Source: Miniimonas arenae
Lineage (GTDB): Bacteria; Actinomycetota; Actinomycetes; Actinomycetales; Beutenbergiaceae
Length of the DNA: 37,569 nt
Assembly (NCBI RefSeq): GCF_006351005.1
Contig: NZ_VENP01000033.1
Location: 1 to 37,569 of the forward strand
Reading direction: 5' to 3'
Shown: piece by piece, positions 1-8,863 of the stretch
Numbering within the stretch: position 1 is the stretch's first letter
Layout: every line of letters begins with the position of its first letter
Position numbers and translations under genes: made by a program
Notes under the pieces: generated by a model
Told to the model about the DNA's origin: nothing
The model's input: only the letters and a program-made list of their open reading frames with translations
Databases searched by the model: none

Positions 1-65
1 CGCTCGCCGTCGGGTCGGTGCTCGTCGGCGGCGGCCTCCTCCTCGCGAGGCGCCGCGCCGCCTGA
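1..65 (+). CDS. C-terminal end of a surface or membrane protein (partial)
   Basis: The frame whose first full codon is at base 3 reads LAVGSVLVGGGLLLARRRAA and stops with TGA at 63-65. A glycine/leucine/valine-rich hydrophobic stretch followed directly by a short Arg-rich tail and the stop is the usual end of an LPXTG-type sortase substrate or of a protein with a C-terminal membrane anchor. The sorting signal itself would lie left of the window, so the class cannot be confirmed. It converges with menF, whose stop lies about 70 bases downstream on the other strand. The 70-base gap is GC-rich and includes a small palindrome (GGCGCGCGCC, 97-106) that may help terminate transcription from either side. 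Confidence 0.6.
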   Translation, partial: LAVGSVLVGGGLLLARRRAA

Positions 66-135
66 GTCTCCACGCCCACCGGGATCGGCGCGAGGAGGCG
101 CGCGCCCCGCGGGCCGCCGCGTGGGAGCCCGGCCC

Positions 136-1440
136 TCAGCCGAGCAGCGCCTGCCGCACGGGCTCGAGCTTCGCCTCGGTCTCGTCGAGCTCGGCCCCGG
201 GGTCGGACGCGGCGACGATCCCGCAGCCCGCGAACAGTCGGATCCGGCGCTCGTCGGCGGGGTCGATCGCCCCGCACCGCAGCGCGATGCAGAACTCACC
301 GTCGCCGTCCGCGCCGAGCCAGCCGACCGGTCCCGCGTAGCGTCCGCGGTCCATCCCCTCGATCTCGCGCACCAGCCGGACGGCGACGTCGGTGGGTGTG
401 CCACCGACCGCCGCGGTGGGGTGCAGCGCGTCGGCGAGGACCAGCGCGGAGGGGCGCACGCCGTCGCCGTCGTGCGCGAGCGCGCCGGTGACGTCGGTCG
501 CGAGGTGCATCACGTTGGGCAGGTGCAGCACGCTGGGGGAGTCCGGCACGTTGGCGCTCGCCACGAACGGCGTCAGCGCCTCCGCGAGCGAGGCGACGGC
601 GAACTCGTGCTCCTCGAGGTCCTTCGAGGACCGCGCGAGCTCGGCGGCCCGCAGGAGGTCGGAGGCGTCGTCGCCCGTGCGGCGGATCGTGCCCGCGAGC
701 ACGCGCGAGGCGACCAGGCCGCGCTCGCGTCGCACGAGCAGCTCGGGCGTCGCGCCCACCAGTCCGTCGACGGCGAACGTCCACGTGCTCGGGTACGCGG
801 CCTGGAAGCGGTCGAGCAGGCAGCGCACGTCGAGCGGATCCGCGCTCGTCGCCCACGCGTCGCGGGCCAGCACGAGCTTGGCCACCTCGCCCGCGCGGAT
901 GCGCGCGACGGCGCCGGCGACCCGCGCCTTCCACTCCTCGGGCGACGTGGTCCCGGCCGACCAGTGCACGTCGCGCGGCGCGACCACGGGCTCGGCGGGC
1001 GCGTCCAGGGGGAGGGGTGGTGCGCCGTCGGGGTCGATCGTGGTGACCCAGGCGCGTACGCCTGTCGGCGTGGTGCGGCGACCGACCACCACGCGGGGCA
1101 CCACGAGCGCCCCGCCGGCCGGGTCGTCGTCGTCGAACGCGAAGGACCCGACGGCGAGCAGCCCGCTCCCGGGCAGGCGCACCGCGTCGTGCACGACGGC
1201 GGTGCGCGCCAACGCGTGCAGCCACACGTCCGCACCGCGCATCCGGGCGGGCCCGCGCGCGTCGTACCGCGCCGCCTCGCCCCACGCGACGAACCCCTCG
1301 CCGCGTCGCAGCCACGCGGCGACGCCGTGCCGCGAAGGCAGGAGGGCGAGGAGGTCGACCGGGTCGGTGATCGCCGTCGTCGTCACCGTGAGCGCCGGCA
1401 GGGTGCGGGGCTGGGTGTCGGTGAGCGCGGCGTGGGACAT
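136..1440 (-). CDS. menF: Isochorismate synthase MenF
   Basis: 434 residues, cytoplasmic, converts chorismate to isochorismate, the first committed step of menaquinone synthesis. The C-terminal two thirds is a chorismate-binding domain. Visible family signatures are [11 protein letters not shown] (184-194, with Lys188 as the likely general base), VGATPELLV (228-236), [10 protein letters not shown] (340-349), [15 protein letters not shown] (359-373) and the terminal [10 protein letters not shown] with a metal-binding Glu. EntC, the siderophore isochorismate synthase, has the same fold; the menG neighbour favours the menaquinone role, since no siderophore genes are present. The start is the ATG at 1440. 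A TAGGCT hexamer lies 8 bases before it on the same strand, so the mRNA may be leaderless. It is transcribed away from menG across a 41-base gap. Confidence 0.93.
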   Translation of the reverse strand: MSHAALTDTQPRTLPALTVTTTAITDPVDLLALLPSRHGVAAWLRRGEGFVAWGEAARYDARGPARMRGADVWLHALARTAVVHDAVRLPGSGLLAVGSFAFDDDDPAGGALVVPRVVVGRRTTPTGVRAWVTTIDPDGAPPLPLDAPAEPVVAPRDVHWSAGTTSPEEWKARVAGAVARIRAGEVAKLVLARDAWATSADPLDVRCLLDRFQAAYPSTWTFAVDGLVGATPELLVRRERGLVASRVLAGTIRRTGDDASDLLRAAELARSSKDLEEHEFAVASLAEALTPFVASANVPDSPSVLHLPNVMHLATDVTGALAHDGDGVRPSALVLADALHPTAAVGGTPTDVAVRLVREIEGMDRGRYAGPVGWLGADGDGEFCIALRCGAIDPADERRIRLFAGCGIVAASDPGAELDETEAKLEPVRQALLG

Positions 1441-1448
1441 CGCCCGTC

Positions 1449-1454
1449 AGCCTA
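1449..1454 (-). promoter_or_regulatory. Likely -10 element of menF (leaderless start)
   Basis: On the reverse strand TAGGCT, fitting the actinobacterial TANNNT -10 pattern, ends 8 bases before the menF ATG. Transcription from it would begin at or next to the ATG, and no Shine-Dalgarno sequence sits in the 8-base interval, so a leaderless mRNA is inferred. No convincing -35 hexamer is seen. Confidence 0.5.
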
Positions 1455-1481
1455 ACCCCGCACGTCTGGGAGGATCGGGGG

Positions 1482-2174
1482 ATGGCCCGCGCGCAGCTGG
1501 ACAAGAAGCCCGAGGACGTCGCGGGGATGTTCGACGACGTCGCACGCCGCTACGACGTGACCAACGACGTCCTCTCCCTGGGCATGGACCGGTTCTGGCG
1601 GCGGGCCACGGTCCGCGCGATCGACGCCGCACCCGGCGAGCGCGTGCTCGACCTCGCGGCGGGCACCGGGACCTCGAGCGCGGCGCTGGCCGACGGCGGC
1701 GTCTCGACCGTCGCGTGCGACTTCTCCCAGGGCATGGTGTTCGAGGGCAAGCGGCGTCGGCCCGATCTTGCGTTGGTGGCGGGCGACGCCACCCGGCTGC
1801 CCTTCGCGGACGACACCTTCGACGCCGTGACGATCTCCTTCGGCCTGCGCAACGTGAACCCCGCCGCCGAGGGCCTCGCCGAGATGCGGCGCGTCACCCG
1901 GCCCGGCGGGCGCCTCGTGGTGTGCGAGTTCTCCACCCCGCCGCTCGCGGCGTTCGGTGCGCTCTACCGGTTCTACCTGCGCCGCGTGCTGACCCCGATC
2001 TCGCGGGCCGTGAGCTCCAACCCCGAGGCTTACGACTACCTCGAGGAGTCGATCCTCGACTGGCCCGACCAGCACGGGGTCGCCGACCTGCTGCACGACG
2101 CGGGCTGGCGCTCGGTGTCCTACCGCAACCTCACGGGTGGGATCGTCGCGCTGCACCGCGCCGTCAACCCCTGA
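1482..2174 (+). CDS. menG: Demethylmenaquinone methyltransferase MenG/UbiE
   Basis: 230 residues, the usual length. It performs the last step of menaquinone synthesis, C-methylation of demethylmenaquinone with S-adenosylmethionine. The UbiE family pattern is complete: [18 protein letters not shown] (24-41), the SAM loop [10 protein letters not shown] (57-66), the conserved ISFGLRNV segment, [12 protein letters not shown] near the C terminus and the closing [12 protein letters not shown]. The ATG at 1482 is preceded by GGGAGG at a suitable distance. It is divergent from menF, so both menaquinone genes share a 41-base control region. The stop at 2172-2174 is followed by a repeat-filled spacer. 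Confidence 0.96.
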   Translation: MARAQLDKKPEDVAGMFDDVARRYDVTNDVLSLGMDRFWRRATVRAIDAAPGERVLDLAAGTGTSSAALADGGVSTVACDFSQGMVFEGKRRRPDLALVAGDATRLPFADDTFDAVTISFGLRNVNPAAEGLAEMRRVTRPGGRLVVCEFSTPPLAAFGALYRFYLRRVLTPISRAVSSNPEAYDYLEESILDWPDQHGVADLLHDAGWRSVSYRNLTGGIVALHRAVNP

Positions 2175-2500
2175 GCGCGGGCGTCTGCCCCGTGGGGTAG
2201 CGCCTGGCCGCGCGCTGGGCCAGCGATTCGTGCCGCACGCGCGCGTGAACCCAGCGATTCGTGCCGGGTTCGAGCGCGAACCCAGCGATCTGTGCCGGGT
2301 TCGAGCTCGAACCCGGCACAGATCGCTGGCCTGGTGCCGCACCCGCGCGCGAACCCAGCGATTCGTGCCGGGTTCGGGCTCCAGACCGGGACAGATCGCT
2401 GGCACCACGCCCGCGACCGGGACAGATCGCTGCCACCGCGCGTCAACGACCACCCGGAAGGGTCCGTGACGCGCGGCGCGCGGGGTGCAACGATCGGCGC
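2175..2500. repeat. Repeat-filled spacer: seven copies of a 17-base motif in both orientations
   Basis: Copies of CCAGCGATTCGTGCCGG or its variant with CTG in place of TCG occur forward at 2220-2235 (last base lost), 2251-2267, 2282-2298 and 2355-2371, and inverted at 2313-2329, 2386-2402 and 2417-2433 (one end mismatch). Copies often continue into GGTTCGAGC/GCGAACC stretches. The forward copies are separated by about 31 bases in the first three cases. No reading frame with a plausible start and codon use covers the spacer. The arrangement resembles REP/BIME-like intergenic elements; it may also act as the menG terminator. Function unknown. Confidence 0.85.
2282..2329. repeat. Perfect 48-base palindrome (24-base arms, no spacer)
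   Basis: Bases 2282-2305 are the exact reverse complement of 2306-2329; the centre is TTCGAG/CTCGAA. It is made of one forward and one inverted copy of the 17-base spacer motif plus the adjoining GGTTCGAG. As RNA it would form a very strong stem and could stop transcription 110 bases after menG, but there is no T-run after it. Confidence 0.9.
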
Positions 2501-3331
2501 ATGACGAGCGACCCCGCGGACCAGCCCGTCCCACCAGCCACGACGCCGGCCACGACGCCGGCCGCGACGCCGCCGGCGCAGCCCCCCGGCGCCCAGCCCC
2601 GCTGGCAGGACCGCACCACCTCCTGGTTCGTCCGCGCCGGCAAGACCACGGCCGTCGCGCTCGTGATCGTGGCCGTGGTCGCCGTGCTCTACCTCATCGG
2701 TGCCGCGTTCCTGCCGCGGTGGTGGGCGCAGGTCGTGGGCCGCCAGGCCGACGGCTCGATGAGCAGCGGCGCCGCCTGGGGCGTCTTCTACGGGTTCCTC
2801 TTCACGTTCCTGCCCGTCCTCGTGATCGCGCAGGCGCGCCGTCCCGTGTTCAAGGGCTGGAAGACGAAGCTCGTCGTGGTGGCCGTCGGCCTCCTGCTGG
2901 CGCTGCCCAACTGGCTCACGCTCTGGATCGTCGTCGGGACCACGGACGCGGCGCACGCAGGCGAGCGCATCCTCGACGTCGACGCCCCGGGCTTCCGGGC
3001 GGGCACCGCCGTCGGCGCGGCGGCGGGCGTGGTCATCTCGCTGTTCCTTGTGTTCACGGGCACGTACCTGCGCCGGCGCCGAGCGACCCTCAAGGCGCGC
3101 GAGGCGGACCTCGCGGCGCGCGAGGCACGGCTGGCGAACCCCGGGCCCGTCAGCTCCACGGCGGGCACGACGGCGCGCACCACTCCGGGCGCGACGCCCA
3201 CCTCGGGCGCGGCCTCGGGCGCCACCTGGGGCTCGCCGTCGGGGACCTCGCCGACCACCGGCCAGGGCTCGCCGTCGGGCCCGATCGACCCGCCGCGCAG
3301 CAGCCTCGACCTGCCCGACGACGGGCGCTGA
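2501..3331 (+). CDS. Membrane protein of unknown function, four predicted membrane segments
   Basis: 276 residues; family not recognised. The first 40 residues are a Pro/Ala/Thr-rich cytosolic-like leader (repeated ATTPA). Hydrophobic segments lie at about 49-71, 90-110, 122-146 and 167-190, separated by short basic loops. A short charged, probably helical stretch follows (KAREADLAAREARL, 198-211), then a low-complexity Gly/Ser/Thr/Pro tail to the end. There are no catalytic motifs. The ATG at 2501 was chosen because the frame upstream runs into the repeat spacer; there is no Shine-Dalgarno before it, and AACGAT ends 6 bases upstream, so the transcript may be leaderless. Its position between menG and the menJ-like gene suggests a link to the quinone or respiratory cluster, but that is only context. 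Confidence 0.75.
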   Translation: MTSDPADQPVPPATTPATTPAATPPAQPPGAQPRWQDRTTSWFVRAGKTTAVALVIVAVVAVLYLIGAAFLPRWWAQVVGRQADGSMSSGAAWGVFYGFLFTFLPVLVIAQARRPVFKGWKTKLVVVAVGLLLALPNWLTLWIVVGTTDAAHAGERILDVDAPGFRAGTAVGAAAGVVISLFLVFTGTYLRRRRATLKAREADLAAREARLANPGPVSSTAGTTARTTPGATPTSGAASGATWGSPSGTSPTTGQGSPSGPIDPPRSSLDLPDDGR

Positions 3332-3352
3332 TCACAGTGCCCGCGCCCGCGC

Positions 3353-3370
3353 CCGGGACCTTGGTCCCGG
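3353..3370. promoter_or_regulatory. GGGAC/GTCCC palindrome, DevR/DosR-like candidate operator
   Basis: CCGGGACC, TT, GGTCCCGG: 8-base perfect arms around two bases. The core GGGAC-N4-GTCCC matches the invariant part of the mycobacterial DosR/DevR box (GGGAC, four bases, GTCCC) with the flanking T/A positions replaced by C/G. It is centred about 40 bases upstream of the putative -35 element of the nuo promoter. It could instead be part of a terminator for the gene ending at 3331, but it has no T-run and, with a two-base loop, would be a poor one. Confidence 0.45.
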
Positions 3371-3399
3371 CCGTCGCGGAGGAGTTAGGCAACCCTTGG

Positions 3400-3429
3400 G
3401 AGACACCCCGCGAAGGGCGTTCGTATAGT
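3400..3429 (+). promoter_or_regulatory. Probable main promoter of the menJ-nuo operon
   Basis: TATAGT at 3424-3429 is one base from the sigma-A -10 consensus and stands out in this GC-rich DNA. GAGACA at 3400-3405, 18 bases upstream, matches four of six -35 positions. Transcription would start near 3436, giving an untranslated leader of about 95 bases before the ATG at 3531. No other comparably good promoter was seen up to the end of nuoN. Confidence 0.7.
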
Positions 3430-3530
3430 CAGGAACGGGCACGCGCGGAAGCGTCCGGAACCGGGCGCGCCCGGCCTCCCGGGCCGGCGGCGTGGGTGAC
3501 GACGGCGATCACGGCGGCGAGGTGAGGGCG

Positions 3531-4820
3531 ATGACCACGGAGGCCACGGCTGACGTCGTCGTCGTCGGCGCAGGCCCCGGCGGGGCCGCGACCGCCCACT
3601 ACCTCGCCCAGCGCGGACTCGAGGTCGTGCTCCTGGAGAAGGCGACGTTCCCGCGCGACAAGGTCTGCGGCGACGGCCTCACCCCGCGTGCGGTGGCCGA
3701 GCTGATCTCGATGGGCGTGCCCACGCGTGAGTCCGACGGCTGGATCCGCAACCGCGGCCTGCGCGTCATCGGCGGCGGCCACACGATCGAGCTGCCCTGG
3801 CCGGACCTGGAGACCGTGCCCGGCTACGGCCTCGTCCGCGCCCGCGCCGACCTCGACGAGACGCTCGCCCGGCACGCCGCAGCGAGCGGGGCGAAGCTGC
3901 TCGAGGGCCACGCGGTGACCGGTGCGGTGCGCGACGACGACGGCCGCGTCGTCGGCGTCACCGCGAAGCGTGTCGACGGCAACGGCCGCGCCACGGGCGA
4001 GGCGCCGGTGACTTTCCGGGCCCCCTACGTCGTCGACGCGGGTGGTGTGTCGGCCCGCCTGGCGACCTCCGTGGGACGCGAGAAGCGCAACGACCGGCCG
4101 CTCGGCGTCGCCGTGCGGACCTACTTCCGCACCCCGCGGCACGACGACGACATGATGGAGTCCCATCTCGAGCTGTGGGACGGCAAGCGAGGCGAGAGCG
4201 CGCTGCTGCCCGGCTACGGCTGGATCTTCGCGCTCGGCAACGGCCTGGCCAACGTGGGCCTCGGCAGCGTGAGCTCGAACGCGAAGGCCACCACGATCAG
4301 CTACAAGGACATCTTCGCCCGGTGGATGGCGAACGTGCCGGAGGAGTGGGGCTTCACGACCGAGAACCAGGTCGGCCCGATCCGCAGCGCGGCGCTCCCG
4401 ATGGCGTTCAACCGCCAGCCGCTGTACGCCGACGGCCTGCTCCTCGTGGGCGACTCCGGCGGCATGGTGAGCCCGTTCAACGGTGAGGGGATCGCCTACG
4501 CGATGCAGGCCGGCCGGTACGCGGCCGACGTCCTCGCGCAGGCCCTCGCGCGGCCCGACGCCGCGAGCCGGGAGCGCGCCATGCTCGCCTACCCGCGCCT
4601 CATGAAGGCCGAGCTCGGCGGGTACTACGCGCTGGGCAAGCAGTTCGTCCGGATCATCGAGCACCCGAAGGTGATGCGGGTCTGCACGAAGTACGGCCTG
4701 CCCCGACCGCTGCTCATGAAGTTCGTCCACAAGCTGCTCTCGGACTCCTACGACCGGACCGGCGGCGACGCCATGGACCGGATCATCACGGCTCTGACGA
4801 AGGTGGTGCCCTCGGCATGA
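3531..4820 (+). CDS. Geranylgeranyl reductase family flavoprotein, probable menaquinone side-chain reductase (MenJ-like)
   Basis: 429 residues. FAD-dependent reductase: Rossmann motif [16 protein letters not shown] at 9-24, the family signature [12 protein letters not shown], and the second FAD motif [23 protein letters not shown] split around the active-site loop. The family reduces isoprenoid double bonds; the mycobacterial member MenJ saturates one isoprene unit of menaquinone. Beside menF, menG and a polyprenyl synthase, that substrate is the best guess, though archaeal-type lipids or other prenyl chains are handled by relatives. The ATG at 3531 is preceded by GAGGTGAG; an in-frame GTG at 3492 has no ribosome-binding site. 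The stop overlaps the nuoA start (ATGA), so it is translationally coupled to complex I. Confidence 0.88.
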   Translation: MTTEATADVVVVGAGPGGAATAHYLAQRGLEVVLLEKATFPRDKVCGDGLTPRAVAELISMGVPTRESDGWIRNRGLRVIGGGHTIELPWPDLETVPGYGLVRARADLDETLARHAAASGAKLLEGHAVTGAVRDDDGRVVGVTAKRVDGNGRATGEAPVTFRAPYVVDAGGVSARLATSVGREKRNDRPLGVAVRTYFRTPRHDDDMMESHLELWDGKRGESALLPGYGWIFALGNGLANVGLGSVSSNAKATTISYKDIFARWMANVPEEWGFTTENQVGPIRSAALPMAFNRQPLYADGLLLVGDSGGMVSPFNGEGIAYAMQAGRYAADVLAQALARPDAASRERAMLAYPRLMKAELGGYYALGKQFVRIIEHPKVMRVCTKYGLPRPLLMKFVHKLLSDSYDRTGGDAMDRIITALTKVVPSA

Positions 4821-5179
4821 CCAATCCCTACGTCCCGATACTCGTCCTCATGGGCGCGGCCGCGCTGCTCGCCCTCGGCGGCATCGGCGCGAGCGCTGTC
4901 ATCGGACCGAAGGTCTACAGCCGCGCCAAGCTCGAGGCGTACGAGTGCGGCATCCAGCCGACCCCGCACGCCATCGGGCACGGCCGGTTCAACATCAAGT
5001 ACTACCTCGTCGCGATGACGTTCATCGTCTTCGACATCGAGGTGGTCTTCCTCTACCCGTGGGCCGTCGCGTTCAGCGACCTGGCCGTCTTCGGAGTCGT
5101 GGCGATGCTCGGGTTCCTCGCGCTCATCACGGTCCCGTACCTCTACGAGTGGCGCCGCGGCGCGCTGAACTGGGACTAG
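4817..5179 (+). CDS. nuoA: NADH-quinone oxidoreductase subunit A
   Basis: 120 residues, the standard size. Membrane-arm subunit with three membrane helices, part of the junction between the hydrophilic arm and the proton-pumping arm next to the quinone cavity. Family signatures visible are YECGIQPT (41-48), the [19 protein letters not shown] segment on the second helix with its conserved acidic end, and [10 protein letters not shown]. It overlaps the preceding reductase gene by four bases and is followed after nine bases by nuoB. Confidence 0.97.
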   Translation: MTNPYVPILVLMGAAALLALGGIGASAVIGPKVYSRAKLEAYECGIQPTPHAIGHGRFNIKYYLVAMTFIVFDIEVVFLYPWAVAFSDLAVFGVVAMLGFLALITVPYLYEWRRGALNWD

Positions 5180-5188
5180 GAGGCTCTC

Positions 5189-5743
5189 GTGGTCGGTATC
5201 GAGGAGAAGGCCCCGGGCTTCGCCCTTGGCACCATCGGCGATCTCGTCGGGCTCGCCCGCAAGGCGTCCATGTGGCCCGTCACGATGGGCCTCGCGTGCT
5301 GCGCGATCGAGATGATGGCGACCGGCGGCGCCCGATTCGACATCTCGCGGTTCGGCATGGAGGTGTTCCGCGCGTCCCCCCGGCACGCCGACCTGATGAT
5401 CGTCTCGGGCCGGCTGTCGCAGAAGATGGCGCCCGTCGTGCGCCAGGTCTACGACCAGATGTCGGACCCGAAGTGGGTCATCTCGATGGGCGCGTGCGCC
5501 TCGAGCGGCGGCATGTTCAACAACTACGCGATCGTGCAGGGCTGCGACCACATCGTGCCCGTCGACATCTACCTGCCCGGCTGCCCGCCGCGTCCGGAGA
5601 TGCTGCTGCACGCGATCCTCGAGCTGCACAAGCAGGTCCAGTCCACGCCGCTCGGCCTCAACCGGGAGAAGGCTGCCCGCGCCGCGGAGGCGGCCGCGCT
5701 CGCCGCGGTCCCGACGCACGCGCAGAAGGGGCTGCTGGCATGA
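5189..5743 (+). CDS. nuoB: NADH-quinone oxidoreductase subunit B
   Basis: 184 residues. It carries the terminal iron-sulfur cluster N2 that hands electrons to menaquinone. The four ligands are visible: the adjacent pair Cys37-Cys38 ([11 protein letters not shown]), Cys103 (MGACASSGG) and Cys132 (PGCPPRPE). The start is the GTG at 5189; AGGAGG lies just upstream and overlaps the nuoA stop. The C-terminal 30 residues are Ala/Glu-rich, as often seen in actinobacterial NuoB. The stop overlaps the nuoC ATG by four bases. Confidence 0.97.
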   Translation: MVGIEEKAPGFALGTIGDLVGLARKASMWPVTMGLACCAIEMMATGGARFDISRFGMEVFRASPRHADLMIVSGRLSQKMAPVVRQVYDQMSDPKWVISMGACASSGGMFNNYAIVQGCDHIVPVDIYLPGCPPRPEMLLHAILELHKQVQSTPLGLNREKAARAAEAAALAAVPTHAQKGLLA

Positions 5744-6483
5744 CGACGCCGGTCCCCGCGGGCGCGCCGGACCCGGCGGATCGGCGCGAGCTCGGCCTGC
5801 GCGACGGCGGCCAGACGGTGGACGACCTCATCGCCCAGCGCCAGGGTCTGTTCGGCGTCGAGGGCACGGGTGATACGTCCGGATTCGGCGGGCTGCGCAC
5901 CGCCGTCGTGCTCTCCGTGCCGAGCGTGCGGCCCTACGGCGGCTGGTTCGACGAGGTCGTCGACATCCTCGCCGAGGTGCTCGAGGACGCCGGCATCGCC
6001 TTCGACGACGCTGTGCGCAAGGTCGTGGTGGACCGCGGCGAGCTCACGCTGGAGATCGCCCGCGAGCACCTCGTCACCGTCTGCCAGTCGCTGCGCGACG
6101 AGCAGGACCTCCGGTTCGAGCTCAGCCTCGGCGTGAGCGGCGTGCACTACCCGACCGACGCCGGCCGCGAGCTGCACGCGGTGTACCACCTGCGCTCGAT
6201 CACCCACGGGCCGCGCTCGCTGCGCCTCGAGGTCGCGGTCCCCGACGCGGACCCGCACATCCCCTCGACCACCGCGGTGTACCCCACGCACGACTGGCAC
6301 GAGCGCGAGACGTGGGACTTCTTCGGGATCGTCTTCGACGGTCACCCGGCCCTCGCCCGCATCGAGATGCCGGACGACTGGGTCGGCCACCCGCAGCGCA
6401 AGGACTACCCGCTCGGCGGGATCCCGGTGGAGTACAAGGGCGCCACGGTGCCCCCGGCGGACGAGCGGAGGACCTACCGATGA
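5740..6483 (+). CDS. nuoC: NADH-quinone oxidoreductase subunit C
   Basis: 247 residues. Peripheral subunit contacting NuoD and NuoB; no cofactor. The conserved 30 kDa-subunit block is present near the C terminus: [17 protein letters not shown] followed by the signature [15 protein letters not shown]. An unusually long N-terminal part of about 65 residues (Pro/Ala/Asp-rich, then [11 protein letters not shown]) precedes the fold, a form typical of actinobacterial NuoC. ATGA overlaps link it to nuoB and nuoD. Confidence 0.96.
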   Translation: MTTPVPAGAPDPADRRELGLRDGGQTVDDLIAQRQGLFGVEGTGDTSGFGGLRTAVVLSVPSVRPYGGWFDEVVDILAEVLEDAGIAFDDAVRKVVVDRGELTLEIAREHLVTVCQSLRDEQDLRFELSLGVSGVHYPTDAGRELHAVYHLRSITHGPRSLRLEVAVPDADPHIPSTTAVYPTHDWHERETWDFFGIVFDGHPALARIEMPDDWVGHPQRKDYPLGGIPVEYKGATVPPADERRTYR

Positions 6484-7865
6484 GCACCCCGACGAACGCC
6501 GACCGGGTCGACTCCCGCCGGGAGTCCACGTTCTCCTTCTCCGGCGAGGAGGAGGACCTCGACGGCGCCGCCGTCTTCACCGCGCACGGCGGGGACTGGC
6601 AGAGCATCGCCGAGGAGGCCGCGCGCCTGGGCGAGGAGCGCATCGTCGTCAACATGGGTCCGCAGCACCCGTCCACGCACGGCGTGCTGCGTCTCGTCAT
6701 CGAGATCGACGGCGAGACGGTCCGGGAGGTGCGGGTCGGCATCGGCTACCTGCACACCGGCATCGAGAAGAACATGGAGTTCCGCACCTGGACCCAGGGC
6801 GTGACCTTCTGCACCCGGATGGACTACGTCGCCCCCTTCTTCCAGGAGGTCGCGTACTGCCTCGGCGTCGAGCAGCTGCTCGGGGTCGAGGTCCCCGAGC
6901 GGGCCACGCTCGTGCGGGTCCTGCTGATGGAGCTCCAGCGCGCCGCGTCCCACCTCGTCGCGATCGCGACCGGCGGCAACGAGCTCGGCGCCACCACGAT
7001 CATGATCGAGGGCTTCCAGGCGCGCGAGGAGATCCTCAAGATCTTCGAGCTCGTCTCGGGCCTGCGGATGAACCACGCGTACGTCCGCCCGGGCGGCCTG
7101 GCCCAGGACATCCCGCCGGGCACCACGGCGGCGATCCGGGACATGCTGCCCCGGCTGCGCAAGCACGTGAAGCACCTGCACATGCTCATCGACGCCAACC
7201 CGATCTTCCACGGGCGCGCCAAGGGCGTGGGCTACCTGCCGCTCTCGACCGCGCTCGCGCTCGGAGTGACCGGTCCGATCCTGCGCTCGGCGGGCCTGCC
7301 GTTCGACCTGCGCAAGGACGACCCGTACTGCGGCTACGAGACGTACGAGTTCGACGTGCCGACCTCCACCGACGCCGACGCGTTCGCCCGGGTCATGCTG
7401 CGGTTCGACGAGATCGACGAGTCGCTGCGGATCGTCGAGCAGGTGATCAGCCGCCTGGACGCCCAGGACCGCGCCGGCGGGTCGCACCCCGTGATGGTCG
7501 CGGACCCCTCGATCGCGTGGCCGGCGCAGCTGGCCATCGGGCCCGACGGGCAGGGCAACTCCGCGGCGCACATCCGCGAGATCATGGGCCACTCGATGGA
7601 GTCGCTCATCCACCACTTCAAGCTGGTGACGGAGGGCTTCCGGGTCCCCGCGGGCCAGGTCTTCAGCCAGATCGAGCACGCCAAGGGCGTCATCGGCGCG
7701 CACCTCGTGTCCGACGGCGGCACGCGCCCCTACCGCGCGCACTTCCGTGATCCCTCGTTCACCAACCTGCAGGCCCTGGCCGCGATGTGCGAGGGCGCGC
7801 AGATCGCCGACGTCGTGGTCGCCGTCGCCTCGATCGACCCCGTGCTGGGAGGTGTGGACCGATGA
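6480..7865 (+). CDS. nuoD: NADH-quinone oxidoreductase subunit D
   Basis: 461 residues. The 49 kDa-type subunit forms the quinone-binding pocket with NuoB. Signature [16 protein letters not shown] lies at 58-73, followed by [10 protein letters not shown]; His67 and Tyr116 (TRMDYVAPF) probably correspond to the quinone head-group His and Tyr known from Thermus. Despite relation to the nickel-iron hydrogenase large subunit it lacks the nickel-binding cysteines, as expected. The first 50 residues are a polar extension. The start ATG overlaps the nuoC stop, and its own stop overlaps the nuoE start. Confidence 0.97.
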   Translation: MSTPTNADRVDSRRESTFSFSGEEEDLDGAAVFTAHGGDWQSIAEEAARLGEERIVVNMGPQHPSTHGVLRLVIEIDGETVREVRVGIGYLHTGIEKNMEFRTWTQGVTFCTRMDYVAPFFQEVAYCLGVEQLLGVEVPERATLVRVLLMELQRAASHLVAIATGGNELGATTIMIEGFQAREEILKIFELVSGLRMNHAYVRPGGLAQDIPPGTTAAIRDMLPRLRKHVKHLHMLIDANPIFHGRAKGVGYLPLSTALALGVTGPILRSAGLPFDLRKDDPYCGYETYEFDVPTSTDADAFARVMLRFDEIDESLRIVEQVISRLDAQDRAGGSHPVMVADPSIAWPAQLAIGPDGQGNSAAHIREIMGHSMESLIHHFKLVTEGFRVPAGQVFSQIEHAKGVIGAHLVSDGGTRPYRAHFRDPSFTNLQALAAMCEGAQIADVVVAVASIDPVLGGVDR

Positions 7866-8863
7866 CCGAGCTCTCGACCCAGCCGGAGGCGCCGACCCCG
7901 ACGCAGACCTACGGCTACCCCGAGGACGTCGCGGCGCAGCTGCGCGCGGACGCGGCCACGATCATCGCGCGCTACCCGGACCCGCGCAGCGCGCTCCTGC
8001 CGCTGCTGCACCTCGTGCAGTCCGTGGACGCGTTCGTCTCCCCGCGCGGCATCGCGCTGTGCGCCGAGCTGCTGGACCTCTCGCGGGCGGAGGTGTCCGC
8101 CGTCGCGACGTTCTACTCCCAGTACAAGCGCAAGCCGAACGGCCGGTACACCGTCGGCGTGTGCACGAACACGCTGTGCGCGGTCATGGGCGGCGACGCC
8201 GTGTACGACGCGGTGAGCGAGCACCTCGGGATCGGCAACGACGAGACCACGCCCGACGGCGCCATCACCCTCGAGCGCATCGAGTGCAACGCGGCGTGCG
8301 ACTACGCGCCCGTCGTGATGGTGAACTGGGAGTTCTTCGACAACGTCACGCCCGAGCGCGCGACGTCGCTCGTGGCCGACCTCGCCGCGGGCATCCCGGT
8401 CACCTCCTCGCGCGGCCCCGTGGTCCAGGACTTCCGCGCCGTCTCGCGCGTCCTGGCCGGGTTCGAGGACGGCCTCGTCGACGAGGGCGGCGCCGGCGGC
8501 GACGCGACGATCGTCGGCCTGCGGATCGCGCGCGAGCACGGCTGGCAGGCGCCGGCGTTCCCCGGCGACGAGGGCGCCTCGGGCGAGCACCAGACCGACG
8601 AGCCCGACGGCGAGCACCAGCCCGCGCAGACCGGCGCCGATGGCGCCACGGCAGCAGGCACCGAGCCCACCGGTGAGCCGACCACCTCGGAGCCGACCAC
8701 CGACGCCGGCGCCGTCCCCGGCGCCGCCGAGGGCGCGGCCGCGGTCGGCGAGGAGCAGTCCAGCGCCGAGCACGCCGGCCCGATCGGCGAGGCCGAGGCG
8801 ACCGGCGAGCACGAGCAGACCAAGCAGCGCACCGAGTCCGGCGAGAAGGGGGCCCAGTCATGA
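7862..8863 (+). CDS. nuoE: NADH-quinone oxidoreductase subunit E with a long acidic C-terminal tail
   Basis: 333 residues, against roughly 160-240 in most families. The thioredoxin-like core holds the [2Fe-2S] cluster N1a ligands Cys101, Cys106 (CTNTLC) and Cys142, Cys146 (CNAAC), and the family motif VATFYSQY at 81-88. From about residue 234 to the end the protein changes to low-complexity Glu/Gly/Ala/Thr sequence with repeated GEH and TGE/TSE units and no predicted fold. The tail is in frame, with the same base composition as the gene, and ends in an ATGA overlap with nuoF, so it is part of the gene and not an assembly error. Confidence 0.96.
   Translation: MTELSTQPEAPTPTQTYGYPEDVAAQLRADAATIIARYPDPRSALLPLLHLVQSVDAFVSPRGIALCAELLDLSRAEVSAVATFYSQYKRKPNGRYTVGVCTNTLCAVMGGDAVYDAVSEHLGIGNDETTPDGAITLERIECNAACDYAPVVMVNWEFFDNVTPERATSLVADLAAGIPVTSSRGPVVQDFRAVSRVLAGFEDGLVDEGGAGGDATIVGLRIAREHGWQAPAFPGDEGASGEHQTDEPDGEHQPAQTGADGATAAGTEPTGEPTTSEPTTDAGAVPGAAEGAAAVGEEQSSAEHAGPIGEAEATGEHEQTKQRTESGEKGAQS

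Noticed and set aside
3353-3370. Rho-independent terminator of the gene ending at 3331
   Set aside because: No T-run follows and a two-base loop is unfavourable, so an operator reading is preferred, though not proven.
8561-8860. Separate small gene or frameshift at the end of nuoE
   Set aside because: The tail continues the nuoE frame without a break and ends in the same ATGA overlap used throughout the operon; no internal start has a ribosome-binding site.
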